Assembly: GCA_916048095.2 (NCBI GenBank) | Contig: OU696577.1 | Location: 1,575,001 to 1,639,000, forward strand | Reading direction: 5' to 3' | Length of the DNA: 64,000 bases | DNA from: Sacculina carcini | Lineage: Eukaryota > Arthropoda > Thecostraca > Sacculinidae | Translations under genes and position numbers: made by a program | Notes under the pieces: generated by a model | What the model was told of the DNA's origin: nothing | Databases searched by the model: none | Seen by the model: only the letters and a program-made list of their open reading frames with translations | Shown: one piece after another, positions 48,209 to 60,700 of the stretch | Layout: the number at the start of each line of letters is the position of its first letter | How positions within the stretch are numbered: position 1 is the stretch's first letter

Positions 48209-48797
48209 CACTGCACTATATTTATGTAATTAAATAATCAAGTTATTAACCAGCATCGTTTCATGACATTTTCTCAAGTTTGTGGTACAAAAAAGTAGCA
48301 CAGATTTTTGGCGGTTTTCATGTGCGGCAACGATTTCTGGGCTATGTACGGCTTCGATGGGTACAGTGATGTGATTCCTCACAACTGTGACGACAACAAT
48401 GTCAGGTCATGAAAGATTTGTGAGGCTTCCACTCGTCTACTTGGCAGTCTGTCACCCTGGTGCAACCTCAGTTGAGAATCACACCAGGTACACACGTACA
48501 TCACAGCGAATGCACACTGATCAACAAATCTGAAAGTGTGCGGAAGCGAATTAATTTTTAATTTCACTTACTGTTTTGAATACTTTGAATGCGAGTGAGC
48601 TGTAGTGAAATGACAAGCACACTAAACCGAGCATCAATGTAAAATGATATGTTCTCTGTTGTGCGTGAAGAATTTTCAATATTTCTATTTCAACACTGAA
48701 TATTCCAGTAGCAATTGGTCAGTTTTAAAGTGATTGAACAACTTAGACTCGATGGTAGTGATCGGTGATATTTTCAATTGTTTTTCATAGGACAGCC

Positions 48798-51700
48798 ATG
48801 TCTTACGTCGACCTAGAAAAAGGTGACAACTTGAAAAGACCCGACACTCCTGAGGATGGTCTCGATCCAGTCATCGACAACGAACTGAACATACACGAGA
48901 GAAGGTTCCTGCTCAGTGCAGAACGAGGAGACCTGGCTTCTGTGAGAAAGTGAGCATTTCAATAGTAGACAGCTTTGAGCTGCATTGGTCTTTAACGTTT
49001 ACTAATTTCAAGAATACATTTTCACAGCAGTTGAATGGTTTGTGAGTTCAAACTCGCCCGGAATGGATCCAATGTATTGCCCACAATTTGTTAACAATCA
49101 TAATTTATCGAGCATACTTCGTTCAACAAGTGATTGCTTGTTCGTAAACCATGTCAGGCACGACAACTCTTTCAACCGCCGCATTCGTAGCGAAATGAGT
49201 TTTAGTCATACTGTTTGCATTGCCGGAAAATCGTGGAGAACATAGATTGAAACGCGAACACAACTGATATCGCACTATTGTGTCCACAATCGCGACGATC
49301 AACACAAGAGCGAAGCGGCGATTAAAAGACAGAAACGCAGCCTGTCGCTGCAAACAATTTTTGCAAGTTCATTTCTTCTTCACAGAGACTTGGTGAACGC
49401 CAAAAAGGATGGCATCATAGATGTCAACTGTACGGACCATCTCGGACGCACTGCTCTCGTAATAGCAATCTACAATGAGGTTCGAGAGTACTGCATAATA
49501 ACTTACACGTATCTATACAGAGTGAAACAACTACCAACATTGAACATTTTCCTAATTTTACACTTTAAATTTTTTTTAAACAAATCTGATATGAAAATAT
49601 TTTTTAAATAATTGCCTTGAAGAACTCATTTTGTATTTGAGAACTTATTTAATGCATATTGTGTATGCTCTCAGAACCTGGACCTGATGCAACTATTATT
49701 GAACGCTGGAGTGGATCCGGGGGTAAGGCAATATAAACAGTTCAATACAACAACAACAACAATAACAACATATATTTAATATAGCGCACATATTTATACA
49801 CAGGCGCGAAAAAGACAACCGACAGGAACATCACAGCGAGCAGGGAGTAGGCACAAATAGAAAAATGAAAACACGGTACATGAAAACATACAATGATATG
49901 TCACAAATATTCACAATCTGTGACGTGTGGCTTCATTGCCTTATTTGTTTTTGTTACTCCCATGCACTTCAAACAATGATTCGGTATACCAAGGAAGAAT
50001 GGATACAGTAGTGGCTACATAAACACAAGTCCCAAGTATAAACACATTAGTTTCCTCTCATACGGACACTACTTGCCTCGAATGAGAGGAGCCTTACTGT
50101 CAAGTATTGACAAGCACCAATTTAACAGTGCACTGTAGCTACCATATGTAGGAAACACCTACTCCCCTGTCAATAAACATAGTTTCATATGTTTATATTG
50201 CCTATTGGTCCTCTATTAGAGCTAAATCCCACGTGAACCATGAGTTGGGTCTCAGGAGATCGAGGAATCAGTTTCGTATACATCTCAATTACCCGTATAA
50301 GGTGATTTGATAGAGATAATGGCTGATGTAATGGTCAAAAACCGCAGAATTTTTTCCTATGAAACATAATTTTTAATATAAAAATAACATCATTTTTGCG
50401 TATAAAGGTGTACAATCAAACATTTTGCTATAAAGTCGTATTTTTCAGTTATGATTCATAACTGATTTATCTGATCTGATTATCTGATCTGATCTTATCT
50501 GATTATTTAACTGATATATAAAAATTTATCATTCATAACTTATGAATGATAAATTGTCCTGTTCTGGACTCCGTGGTGTAGTGATAGAACACCCGCCGAA
50601 TTTCTTTGGGCGAATTCAATCATGCAAAAGTTCCTGTTCACCCAGCAGTAAATTGTACCGAATATCAGTCGTGTGTTTCCATGGGCTGGCCTTAATAATT
50701 AGAGAAGTAAAGTGAGCAAGATAAAGGCAAATCCAAACTTCTACGAGTAACAAGTGATGCATAATACATGGCGTGGTTTGAGCAACATTGCTAACAGCCT
50801 CATGATTCACATTTTCAGGACTCGCTGCTTCATGCCGTCTCTGAGGAATATGTTGAGGGAGTTGAATTTCTGCTGGATTGGGAGGAAGCACACCACACAC
50901 TCGGACAACCCTACGTAAGACCGTCATATACCGACCGCTGATACCACGCAACCCACACGAGTTTTGATAAACCACTTACTTTACAAATTGTAATGAACAC
51001 ATGATGCACAATTAAAGACACGACGCTTTAAAGATGACATTCGGGGTTCTTCAAGAGCATATGATAATGGCTGTTATGTCTTCGATTTGTTATTGTAGAA
51101 CGCAATACAACGCAACCGATTTCACTGTCTCAACTGATTATAATCGTGTCATCTTGAGTTTGTCCAGTGTCATGTTGAGTGAGCCTTGTGTTTGACCAGT
51201 CGTGGGAGACGGTACAAGAGAAAGTGGCGACGTTCAACACGGAGGTGACACCTCTAATCATGGCAGCCCAGCGTAACAACTATGAGATCTTATCAATACT
51301 GCTGAAACGAGGCGCATCTCTACCGCTTCCACACAACGTCAAGTGCGGTTGTGACGAATGTCTCATCTCGCAAAAAGAGGACTCCCTCAGGTTCAAACAC
51401 ATATAAGCACAAACGTACATAGACACGATATTGAATTGTACGGCCTTTTCGCAGCTTGCAATCTGATTTCTCTTCGACTCAATACACCTCGCTAGCTTCT
51501 GACCGTCGCTGCAAAAACACTCCAATAGTTGGCCAATGTTGGGTAGCATTTCGGAGCTACCTGACTCCATCGTCAGACGGGGTTAATTAAATTACAGTAT
51601 GAATTTGTATCAGGTCCTATATAGTGTCGCCCTAATTGAGATGCTAACTACCAGATGTGCTATATTTGAGTGCATATGCTAATATTTCTACCAGCATATG

Positions 51701-54700
51701 TGGCACCGGAAAATCAAACATCGTTAACATTCACCGAATAAAACTCAGAAACGACCGGCTTGCATTCCTAGACGTGATGATTCAGTTGAACGACGGACAG
51801 CTTAAAACTACTGTACACACGAAGCCCAACAATGCTGGATTGTTTTTCGAGTGATTTAGATGTTATTATGAAATAAAGATGCGTTTGTCAATATGCTATA
51901 TGATGTTATTGTTTACGCTTTGCCGTGATTGGAATTGACGGTAATTGGAGGAGGTTGAAAGTTGGTTGGTTGGCTGAGAGGAATCGTGATGTGTTGCGGT
52001 GTAATGTGATAGTGTCTAGAGCAGAGGTTTCCAACCGGTGGGTCGCCACGTCCTAGGGGGTCGCGAGGCCACTTCAGGATGTCGTGAGAGCCGCCTGAAA
52101 AAATTTGCATCCGTCAAAATTTGCAAACACCTCTATGTTATGAACACCTGATGGTTTTCTTTCTATTTTCGAATACATTAAATAACGATGAAAATAAAAG
52201 TATTGAATGTGATGAGAATTCAGTATAAATGTGTGTTTCTAACTTCTCTTATTTTTTACTGTACGGAACCCTCCGGATAAGTCCTGGGGGTCGCTGAGCG
52301 AAAAAAGGTTGGGAACACTTGGTCTAGAGTGTTTGCGTCATTGACTTGTTCCTGTTCGTTGTTTACTATTGTCAAATATACTTCTACAAGCTATTTCGGC
52401 AAAGATGAGTAACAGTGAGACCAGTGCTGATTTGCGACTTATTCCTGAGTTTGATGGCTCGTCTGCACCAGTGAGTGAGTGGCTGGAGAGAGTGGAGTTG
52501 GTGTGTCGGCTCAGGAGAATAGCCGACCTGCATTGTGTTGCGCCACTGCGTTTGACTGGTGGGGCGTTCGCCGTATATCAGCAACTTACGGAAGACGATA
52601 AACAGGAGTTCACCAAAGTGAAAACTGTGCTTCTGGCGGCATTTGCTGTGGATAAATTCACCGCTTACTAAGCCTTCATAAGCAGAATAGGCTACCAGGA
52701 AAAGCGATTGGTGTCTTTCCGTCGGAGTGGAAACGGCTGACGTCTATTGTTGGAGATGTACCGGACTCACTAGTGATGTGCGCATTTGCGGTTGGTATTC
52801 CGGATGGGGTACGCCAAATGTTGGGCTGTTGTGTGTCTGGGCTCCCGGCAGGATCGTTCGAGAATACTTTTGCACAAAAGTGAGAAGCAAGAACATGATT
52901 CTTGTTTTGCTGCTCGTGTTACACATGTGCCTGAAGCTAGTGATCACCTCGCTGAAAGAAAAAGCTTTACGTGTGGTCACTTAGCTAGAAATTGTCCATC
53001 TCCAGGTAATGCCGCTAGTGCAAGTCGTTCTGACCAATCCAATTAGCGAAGAAGACGCTATTTTAACCGTAATCGCCCTGGTCACTTGGCTTCGTAGTGT
53101 CGTGTCGGACAACGGACGGGAAACAAGAAAAGGGGAAGAGAAACCGGATATCTCAACTACTAGAAAGTCAATAATAGCACAGTAAAAATGATCGTACGTT
53201 CACCGCGTTATAGAAATGTTACAGTGAATCAAATATTTCAGTGAATGATTTTGCAATGCTCACTACGTTGCGTAACCATAACTATTGGTAATGTTCTATC
53301 GTGGTATTTTGTGGCGACATCCGACTGCCAGCCTATGAAAACTGTTTTCTATTTAAGAGGCCTCGGAGTATATTGATTAAATTTGCATATTGACAACGTC
53401 GTTTCACAGGATTCTCTGCGTCATATTTATGACGTAACAATACACGAATCCTATCGAGTTATTAGTCATGACAAACGTGCCCAATCAGAGCCGATGTGAG
53501 ACATTATGCGTCCCCACCCCGAAAACAATGCTTGTTGCCACCCTCATAAAAGCAGCATCATTATGATAGATATCTGACTATCGGAAAATGCAGTTACGAG
53601 CAGCCCCACGGTCTCCATTAAGCTGGGGACGCTACTACGCTATTTTGATAAATTTAAATATCGTGCATGAGGCGACAAGGCCCCAAATCACTCCGTACAC
53701 GGCCGGAGGGTTCGCAGGTCAGTGGCTACAGCCCAATATCCTGTCAAACGTTTCGAACTACACCTGCTTCAGAAAAAAACAAACAAAATCGTCGCTCATT
53801 TGAACTGAAAAGACGTCGTAACAACACAGTTTATTCAGCTGCAGTTAACGACTGTGTGAACTTTGGCAGACATTCGCGCTCTCGAATCACCTCGTATCAG
53901 GCGATGGCGTGTCCTTCGCTGATCTGCCTAGCATCACGAGACCCGATTCTGAGTGCATTTGAGCTGAGCAGCGAGCTGCGCAGTCTGTCCAGTATCGACA
54001 CCGAATTTCGCTGCGAGTACATTGTCAGTAGCATGGCCACAGAAACATAACAGCACAACAGCGCGCTGTCATACAATAGACCAAGTTCGATTGCAAATGA
54101 ACATGTCAACAAATCCACTCCATTCACGATTGTACTTGGTTATGAAAAGTATTGTACTCGACAATGCATACAAACGCGATATGTGTCTAGCCAATCACGT
54201 TTCGCTAACAATAGAAAATACGCAAAACAGCATATATAACATGCAAATTGTAAGCCAGCATAAGATAGCGTTCAGTACTTTTTCATAGTTGAGTGCATAT
54301 GTATAGCACAGGGATTGGAAACAGTGAACTTAGTTCATAGTGGTAACCCCTATAATGATGCTCTATTCATGCTTAGAATCTTCGCAAGAACGTTCAGACG
54401 TTCACCAAGTCGATACTGGACCACACACGAACGTCCAGTGAGCTAGAAATTCTCCTCAACTACGATCCCAAGGGCAGCGAGCATATTCTCGGGGAACGAA
54501 TGGGCTTCGAGCGACTCAAGTTGGCCATACAGCACCAACAAAAAGAGGTACTGTTGTCACCAATTAAATCTTTCTGGTTTTACGCAGCTCTAATTGGCCA
54601 CTTTTATTATTTAATTGTGTGACTACATAGAACAGACGCAATTCACATGAGACTCACCATGCGTTGCATCACTATATTTCGAAAGATATATCGATACGTG

Positions 54701-57700
54701 CACAGATATATGCTGCAGTCAGTCAGCTAGCAGGACTACATCACAAATACAACTGCACTGAAACTCCCGTGTTTAAAATAGTATTGTCGCAATAATGTTG
54801 CTCGATACATTACCACACATAAGTCACACACACACACACAATGCGTCGCCACTATTGACAGGTACACTGAAAGGAATATTGTCTATAGAAGCAGGCAGCG
54901 ATTTAGTGTGCTATTAAGTTAGATTTAGTGCGCTAAGCTATTTCGGCATATCAGAATTCAGATGTTTTACACACTCCTAGCGGAGCACACTTAACATTTA
55001 CGTACATTCCTGCAGAATCACATCATATATCACCCTTCAATGCTACCGGTACATAGAATACCATTTCCTGGTGAACACACCACTAGAAATCGTTGGAGAG
55101 TTTAGATGGGTGTTTCATGAACGTGTTGATGTTGCAGTTTGTGGCTCACGCCAACGTTCAACAAATGCTGGCGACGATATGGTACGACGGAATGCCTGGA
55201 TTCCGGCGTAAATCTATGCTGGGCCAGTTGAAAGACGTGGTCGTCATCGCTGCTTCGTTTCCCATCTATTCCACCATGTACATGATTGCACCACACTCCA
55301 GCTGGGGACAACGTTGTCGTAAACCCTTCGTCAAGTTCATCATTCACTCAAGCAGCTACATGTTCTTCTTGAGTTAGATGACACACACACACTCTTCACA
55401 AATACACAGCACATAGAAACACTCTCCTGAAGACATATCATGGGGCCTAACTATGAGTCGAGTGCATGTGGAGTTCGCTGTTGCTTGATATTGTGTAACG
55501 CCCATCATTTATAAATTCGCGAAACTGAGCCTACCATGTAACCTGGCTGCACAAGTAACGCAGTATAACTGTCTATCGTTCACTGTATCCCTCTATGCAC
55601 TCCGTATCAGATTACCGTTCATATTATAATGAAGTCTAGCGTTGATTCCGGTTTTGTTTGGTTGATGCAGCTCTTCTGGTCATGGTGTCACAGCGTGTGG
55701 AGAGCATGGCCATAAGGATGTTTGGACCGCCGTGGTTGAATGAATGGCAAGACGAACGAGAGAGGAAAGCGCGTGGTGCATTGCCCAACATCGCCGAAAT
55801 GGGAGTGATAATGTGAGGAACACACAACAGGAATGCGTTGATTGGACACTAAAAATAAACGTTATGATACGAAGTCTAGTAACATTTATCTATGTCATGT
55901 AACATATCAACTATGTCAGCATATGGAATTAGGATCCACCCAGGCAAATATCGGAAACTAATCAAACTGCTGTACGTTGGTTTATTTGACGAAGATTCAA
56001 CTAATAGCTAACAATGCATTTAACATTTCAAGTAGCAGAATAAAAAACCTCGAGATAAATGTTGTTATATACATTATTGCGCCGAGTAGCAGGGTTATTT
56101 CAATTGGCATTAGATGTTCTGTCGAAACTTACTGTTCGATATACGAATTTTTGAAAATGTGTCTGCATTTTAAGGGTTGAATGCGTACAATATCTAAAGA
56201 CAATATATACAAGCGATGAATGTGTAATGCTAGGTACATAATGGGCTTCTTATGGGCCGAGATACGTCAATTGTGGGACGGGGGAATACAAGGATACTTT
56301 GAAGACATGTGGAACATTGTCGACTTTGGTGCCAACTGGTTCTACGTCAACTGGCTTCTATTGAGGTCGGTCACACTAATATTGAGTAAGCGATAGATTC
56401 GTCATGCATTCTGGGGAGGTGACCCTCTCTAATACGTTGTCCGTCCTTGTGGCGCCATAGCGTGGAGAGGGTCGGTTCTGCTGTGGCAGCGGGTGGCACG
56501 GGACACACCTGTGTGTGTTCATAAGCTTCGACTTCCTCCCGTGTAGCAGCTGTCATTTGAAGCATTTAACCTTTTAATTCGAGACAAAATCGAATTCTTA
56601 CGATCAGTGTTGCATCTGAATGAAAATGGTGCAATAATGTGTTCTAATATCGTCTGTCTGATATTCATTGGAGGAATCGTCAGAAGATTGAGTAATTTAC
56701 AGACCACTTAAATGTATTCCTATATATATTCATAATATATTCAAATATATATTGTCCATATAAAAGAGTCTAGGACTATGTAACCCACGTGGTAAACCAG
56801 CATTTTCCTGTTACATTATCTCGATCGTGGCTGTTGATCGGCATGTGATTTTCTACGGTTTCCACGCCATGCTGACGTATCACTGCCACCACGGACACAG
56901 AATCACGTCGTTTATCATTGTATGGCGCGAGCAGCTGCACGGTATTGACCCGTGGAAGCCAAAAGAGCACTGGCATCCGTACGACCCGATGTTTATATCG
57001 GAGGGCATGTATGGAGCGGCTACTATTATTAGGTGAGGTTGTCCGTCCGATATGCAGACAGTATGGATACTTTAGACTTTTGTATAACAACACACCTCTT
57101 AAAAAGCGTTCATATATGTACATCACCTACGAGTAACTATGAGACACTTAGCAGAATCGCTTATTTTTATATATCTAATTCAAGTACAATAGAGAATCGA
57201 CCAAATTCGTTACATAGTTGGACAACCAAATTGAAAGAAACACGAACTATTTACCTATTTAAACGAAACAATTTCATGTATAATTTCAACCGCGAACCAA
57301 ACATGGAACAAGCAGATCTGTATTCCATAAATCAATGAACAATATTTCAACACCGACACTACGCATAATACTGCACACGTGTTAGTGGAAATTCCTCTAT
57401 AAGAACTTGACTTATTCACTCTTTGTGCAGCTTTCTCAAGCTGATCCACATAGTGTCTGTGAACGAGCACCTGGGACCACTGCAGATCTCACTCGGTCGC
57501 ATGATCTTCGACATCATCAAGTTCATGTGCCTTGTCATGCTAGTTGTCTTCTCATTTGGATGTGGTGTGTAGATTTTTGAATTACAGTACTCTGTTCTTC
57601 TCCTCGTTTACTTTCAGATTAAAATATATTAAAATACAATATAAATATGAGATTAAATGTAATACTAAATTCATAAACGTTTTCTTACGTTTTATATTTT

Positions 57701-60700
57701 AACATTTTATAATATATTGATAAAGTTCTCTTCCCCGTCATTCGTCAAAATTTATATGTATTAATGTGGTCTTCTTTCTCAATCACATTGCACTAGTCTT
57801 TTCACGAGAATATCGCCTCAACACGATGCGTACTCCCTCAGTCATGAAACTGTGCAAATTACCCGCTTCTCATGGAGCTAAACCAGACAAATAATGTTTA
57901 TGCACTACACATAACCAATATCCATGCAATCTTCCACATGGGTATATACCTATATTCATTCGGAATGTTCTCTGATTATCATATTCTTATCATTGTGGTA
58001 AAATTTATATCTAGTATTTGATACTATGGAGTTTCTCCCGATATCTTGCTAAAGCATACATATCTAACGATAATCTCTTGTCAACCAGGGCTCAACCAAA
58101 TGTTGTACTACTACGCCGAAACAGACATGCATCTGTGCTACTCGGGTCCAGGAGGCACTGTTAACGACGAATATGAAAACTCTTGCGAAATATGGAGACG
58201 TTTCTCTAAGTAGGTCGCACGTTATATGAAAAACCGAACAATGATTTTCAAATGATATTCATGAGACTATTAAAATATTAATATTTATATATATTGATAT
58301 TAATTATTATTGATAAGATTCAAGCACGATGAATTTTACACATATATATCAGTATATGTACAACACTATTAAAACTCAAAAACTACAACAAAACCGTCCT
58401 GATATGTAGATCACACAACTCGTAATGACTTTTATTACTTGCTCTTGTTTGACTATCATATATATTAAAAACTGAAACATATGTATATTGAATGCTAAGC
58501 TAACCACCATTCAGCTCACTGCATCTGTATCCAGACAGCTAAACTGAACGTTTCTAAGCATAAACTTGTGTTCTTTATGCATGTGTACAAATGCAGTTTG
58601 TTTGAAACGAGCCAAACGTTGTTTTGGGCTGTCTTCGGCATGATCGAGATAGGCAGCTTTGAACTGACCGGAATTCAGGAGTTCACGCGTTTCTGGACTC
58701 TGCTCATGTTCGGCAGCTACTCAGCCATCAACATTGTTGTCCTGCTCAACTTACTCATCGCCATGATGTCGAACTCCTACAATATTATCTTTGTCAGTGA
58801 ACACTCATTAACCAGTGTAGCAGTCTAAAGATATACAAATTTCCCTTTGCAATAATGCCCTTCAAATATTACACACTGGCTGATAAAACCAGTGCATATA
58901 TGAAACATTTTATAAAATGGAACATGCACGTCTCAGCCAACTTACAATCTGTAAAATTGCTCTTAATAATGAAAATTATTCATCTGTTTGTGCACTTAAA
59001 TGCAATGCATTTGTTGAAGATATGCGCATAAATCGACATGCCTAGAGAAGACATGTCTGAGAACGGCACCGACTATGTTTGTGTGAGACAGGAACGCTCC
59101 GACCTTGAATGGAAGTTTTCGCGCTCGAAACTGTGGATGAGTTATTTCGACGACGGTAGTACGCTTCCAGCACCGTTCAACATTGTGCCAACGCCCAAGA
59201 GCTTCCTGCGACTGTTTCGCGACAAGAAAGTGGTACGATGTAACACGATTCGTCGCAAAGAGGCCAAGAAGCGTGACAAGCACTACTACAGCACGATGCG
59301 ATCGCTAGTCAAACGCTATGTATGTTATGAGCAGCGTCACAGCGACGACTCAGGGGTCAGCACCGACGACATCAACGAGGTGAAACAAGACATCAACACG
59401 TTCCGCTACCAACTGTTCGACATCCTCAGACGCAACGGCATGAAGTCCATCGATCTAGACCAAGACGGCGGTGAGAAGACCTAGAATATGAATCAGTGCA
59501 CACAGGGTAAACATGCGCATCTCCCCTGAAACATTGATGAGTTATCTTCAAAAGGTTGCTTTTTCATATGTCACTCTCCAAACCCTTCAAATTGAGCCAA
59601 AATTATACTAAATCAGTGAAGATGGTCGAAGCATTGTTACCAAGGCTAAGCAGTAGCATCAAGGCTGAGGGCGATTACTCGAGCATTCGCCCAAATATCA
59701 ATCCGCCAGTAATAACACCAGTCTTGTGGCGAAACTATAGCTATGGCATGTGTAGCATAGCACAGTATAGAAGTCAAACTCACAATAAAGTCCCATCCGT
59801 CCATATATGCAGCGTCTTTTAGGAGTAAAACCAGCCACGACACTTAATGCCAAAACAAGAATACGACAAAAACTCGTCATAGTCCTAACATGTATAATTG
59901 CAAAAATCACAATAAATTAAACTATAATGCGTTATGGCTAAACGTTTTATTCGATTGCTCAAATATCACACATCTGATGCAACTAGGTGGTGGGGGACGT
60001 AAGCAGGTGGAGAAGGAGAGACGTCTGATGAAAGGATTCAACATCGGCTTGGTCGAAAACGCAGACTTCTCTCTGAATGGTGGCGAATCGAAGGCGGCCA
60101 ACGTATTCGCCAAAATACTCATGGGCAGTAAGAGAAAGCAGGACAGTAAAAAGGTGAGCATCTCTCATTCACATCTGTGCTGCTTGATATCACGCATGTA
60201 TGCACAAAGGAGGATACAATACGGATATATGTACTACAGCCATGCTGTATGCAGTTTCAAAGCTTAAGTCGTACTCGATATTGATTCATCGCATTCACCC
60301 TTCGTCAGCCTCACCCAGAGAAAATGACTTTCTCCAAAAGAGAACTAGTGTAAGCGCGTGTTCACAGGACTGGAACAGAATAGTCCGTCAGAGCACCCGA
60401 CACCGCAATCACATCGGCTCGAGTCGCACGAGCTTTGAGAACGCAAGACGTCGCTCTAACCGCCTGTCAAGTCGCCGTGAGCGGAACAAAACTATTGCCG
60501 TCAATCCGATACCACAACCTTATTGGAAAAAGGTGAGATTTCTCATTATCTCCGTCAATTATCATTCTCATAGCGCGCCTGTTCAATCATCCACTAAAGT
60601 ACGACGTTACAACACAAATTCTCATTGTGTGCACCCGGTTATACAGAAGAGCCGATAACGTCAAATTCAAGGAACAACCCCTAATCAACATATCGATGAA

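Larger units (their letters stand above)
46199..48797. other. intergenic region between BTB-PHR and TRP genes
   Basis: Holds the BTB-PHR 3' UTR, dense mixed TG/CA microsatellites at 47101-47130, 47262-47350 and 47416-47468, a MITE copy (about 47985-48208) and the TRP promoter/5' UTR. An acceptor TAG at 48788-48790, eight bases before the TRP ATG, suggests an upstream non-coding TRP exon in this interval. Confidence 0.4.

Noticed and set aside
53667-53869. Upstream half of the frame containing TRP exon 6
   Set aside because: It overlaps the right end of a MITE; the exon starts at 53870 after a good acceptor, where HSRSRITSYQ matches the family.
56366-56385. Earlier donor GT for TRP exon 10
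   Set aside because: It would leave phase 2, which does not join exon 11 (phase 1 needed); the donor gtaagc at 56386 fits.
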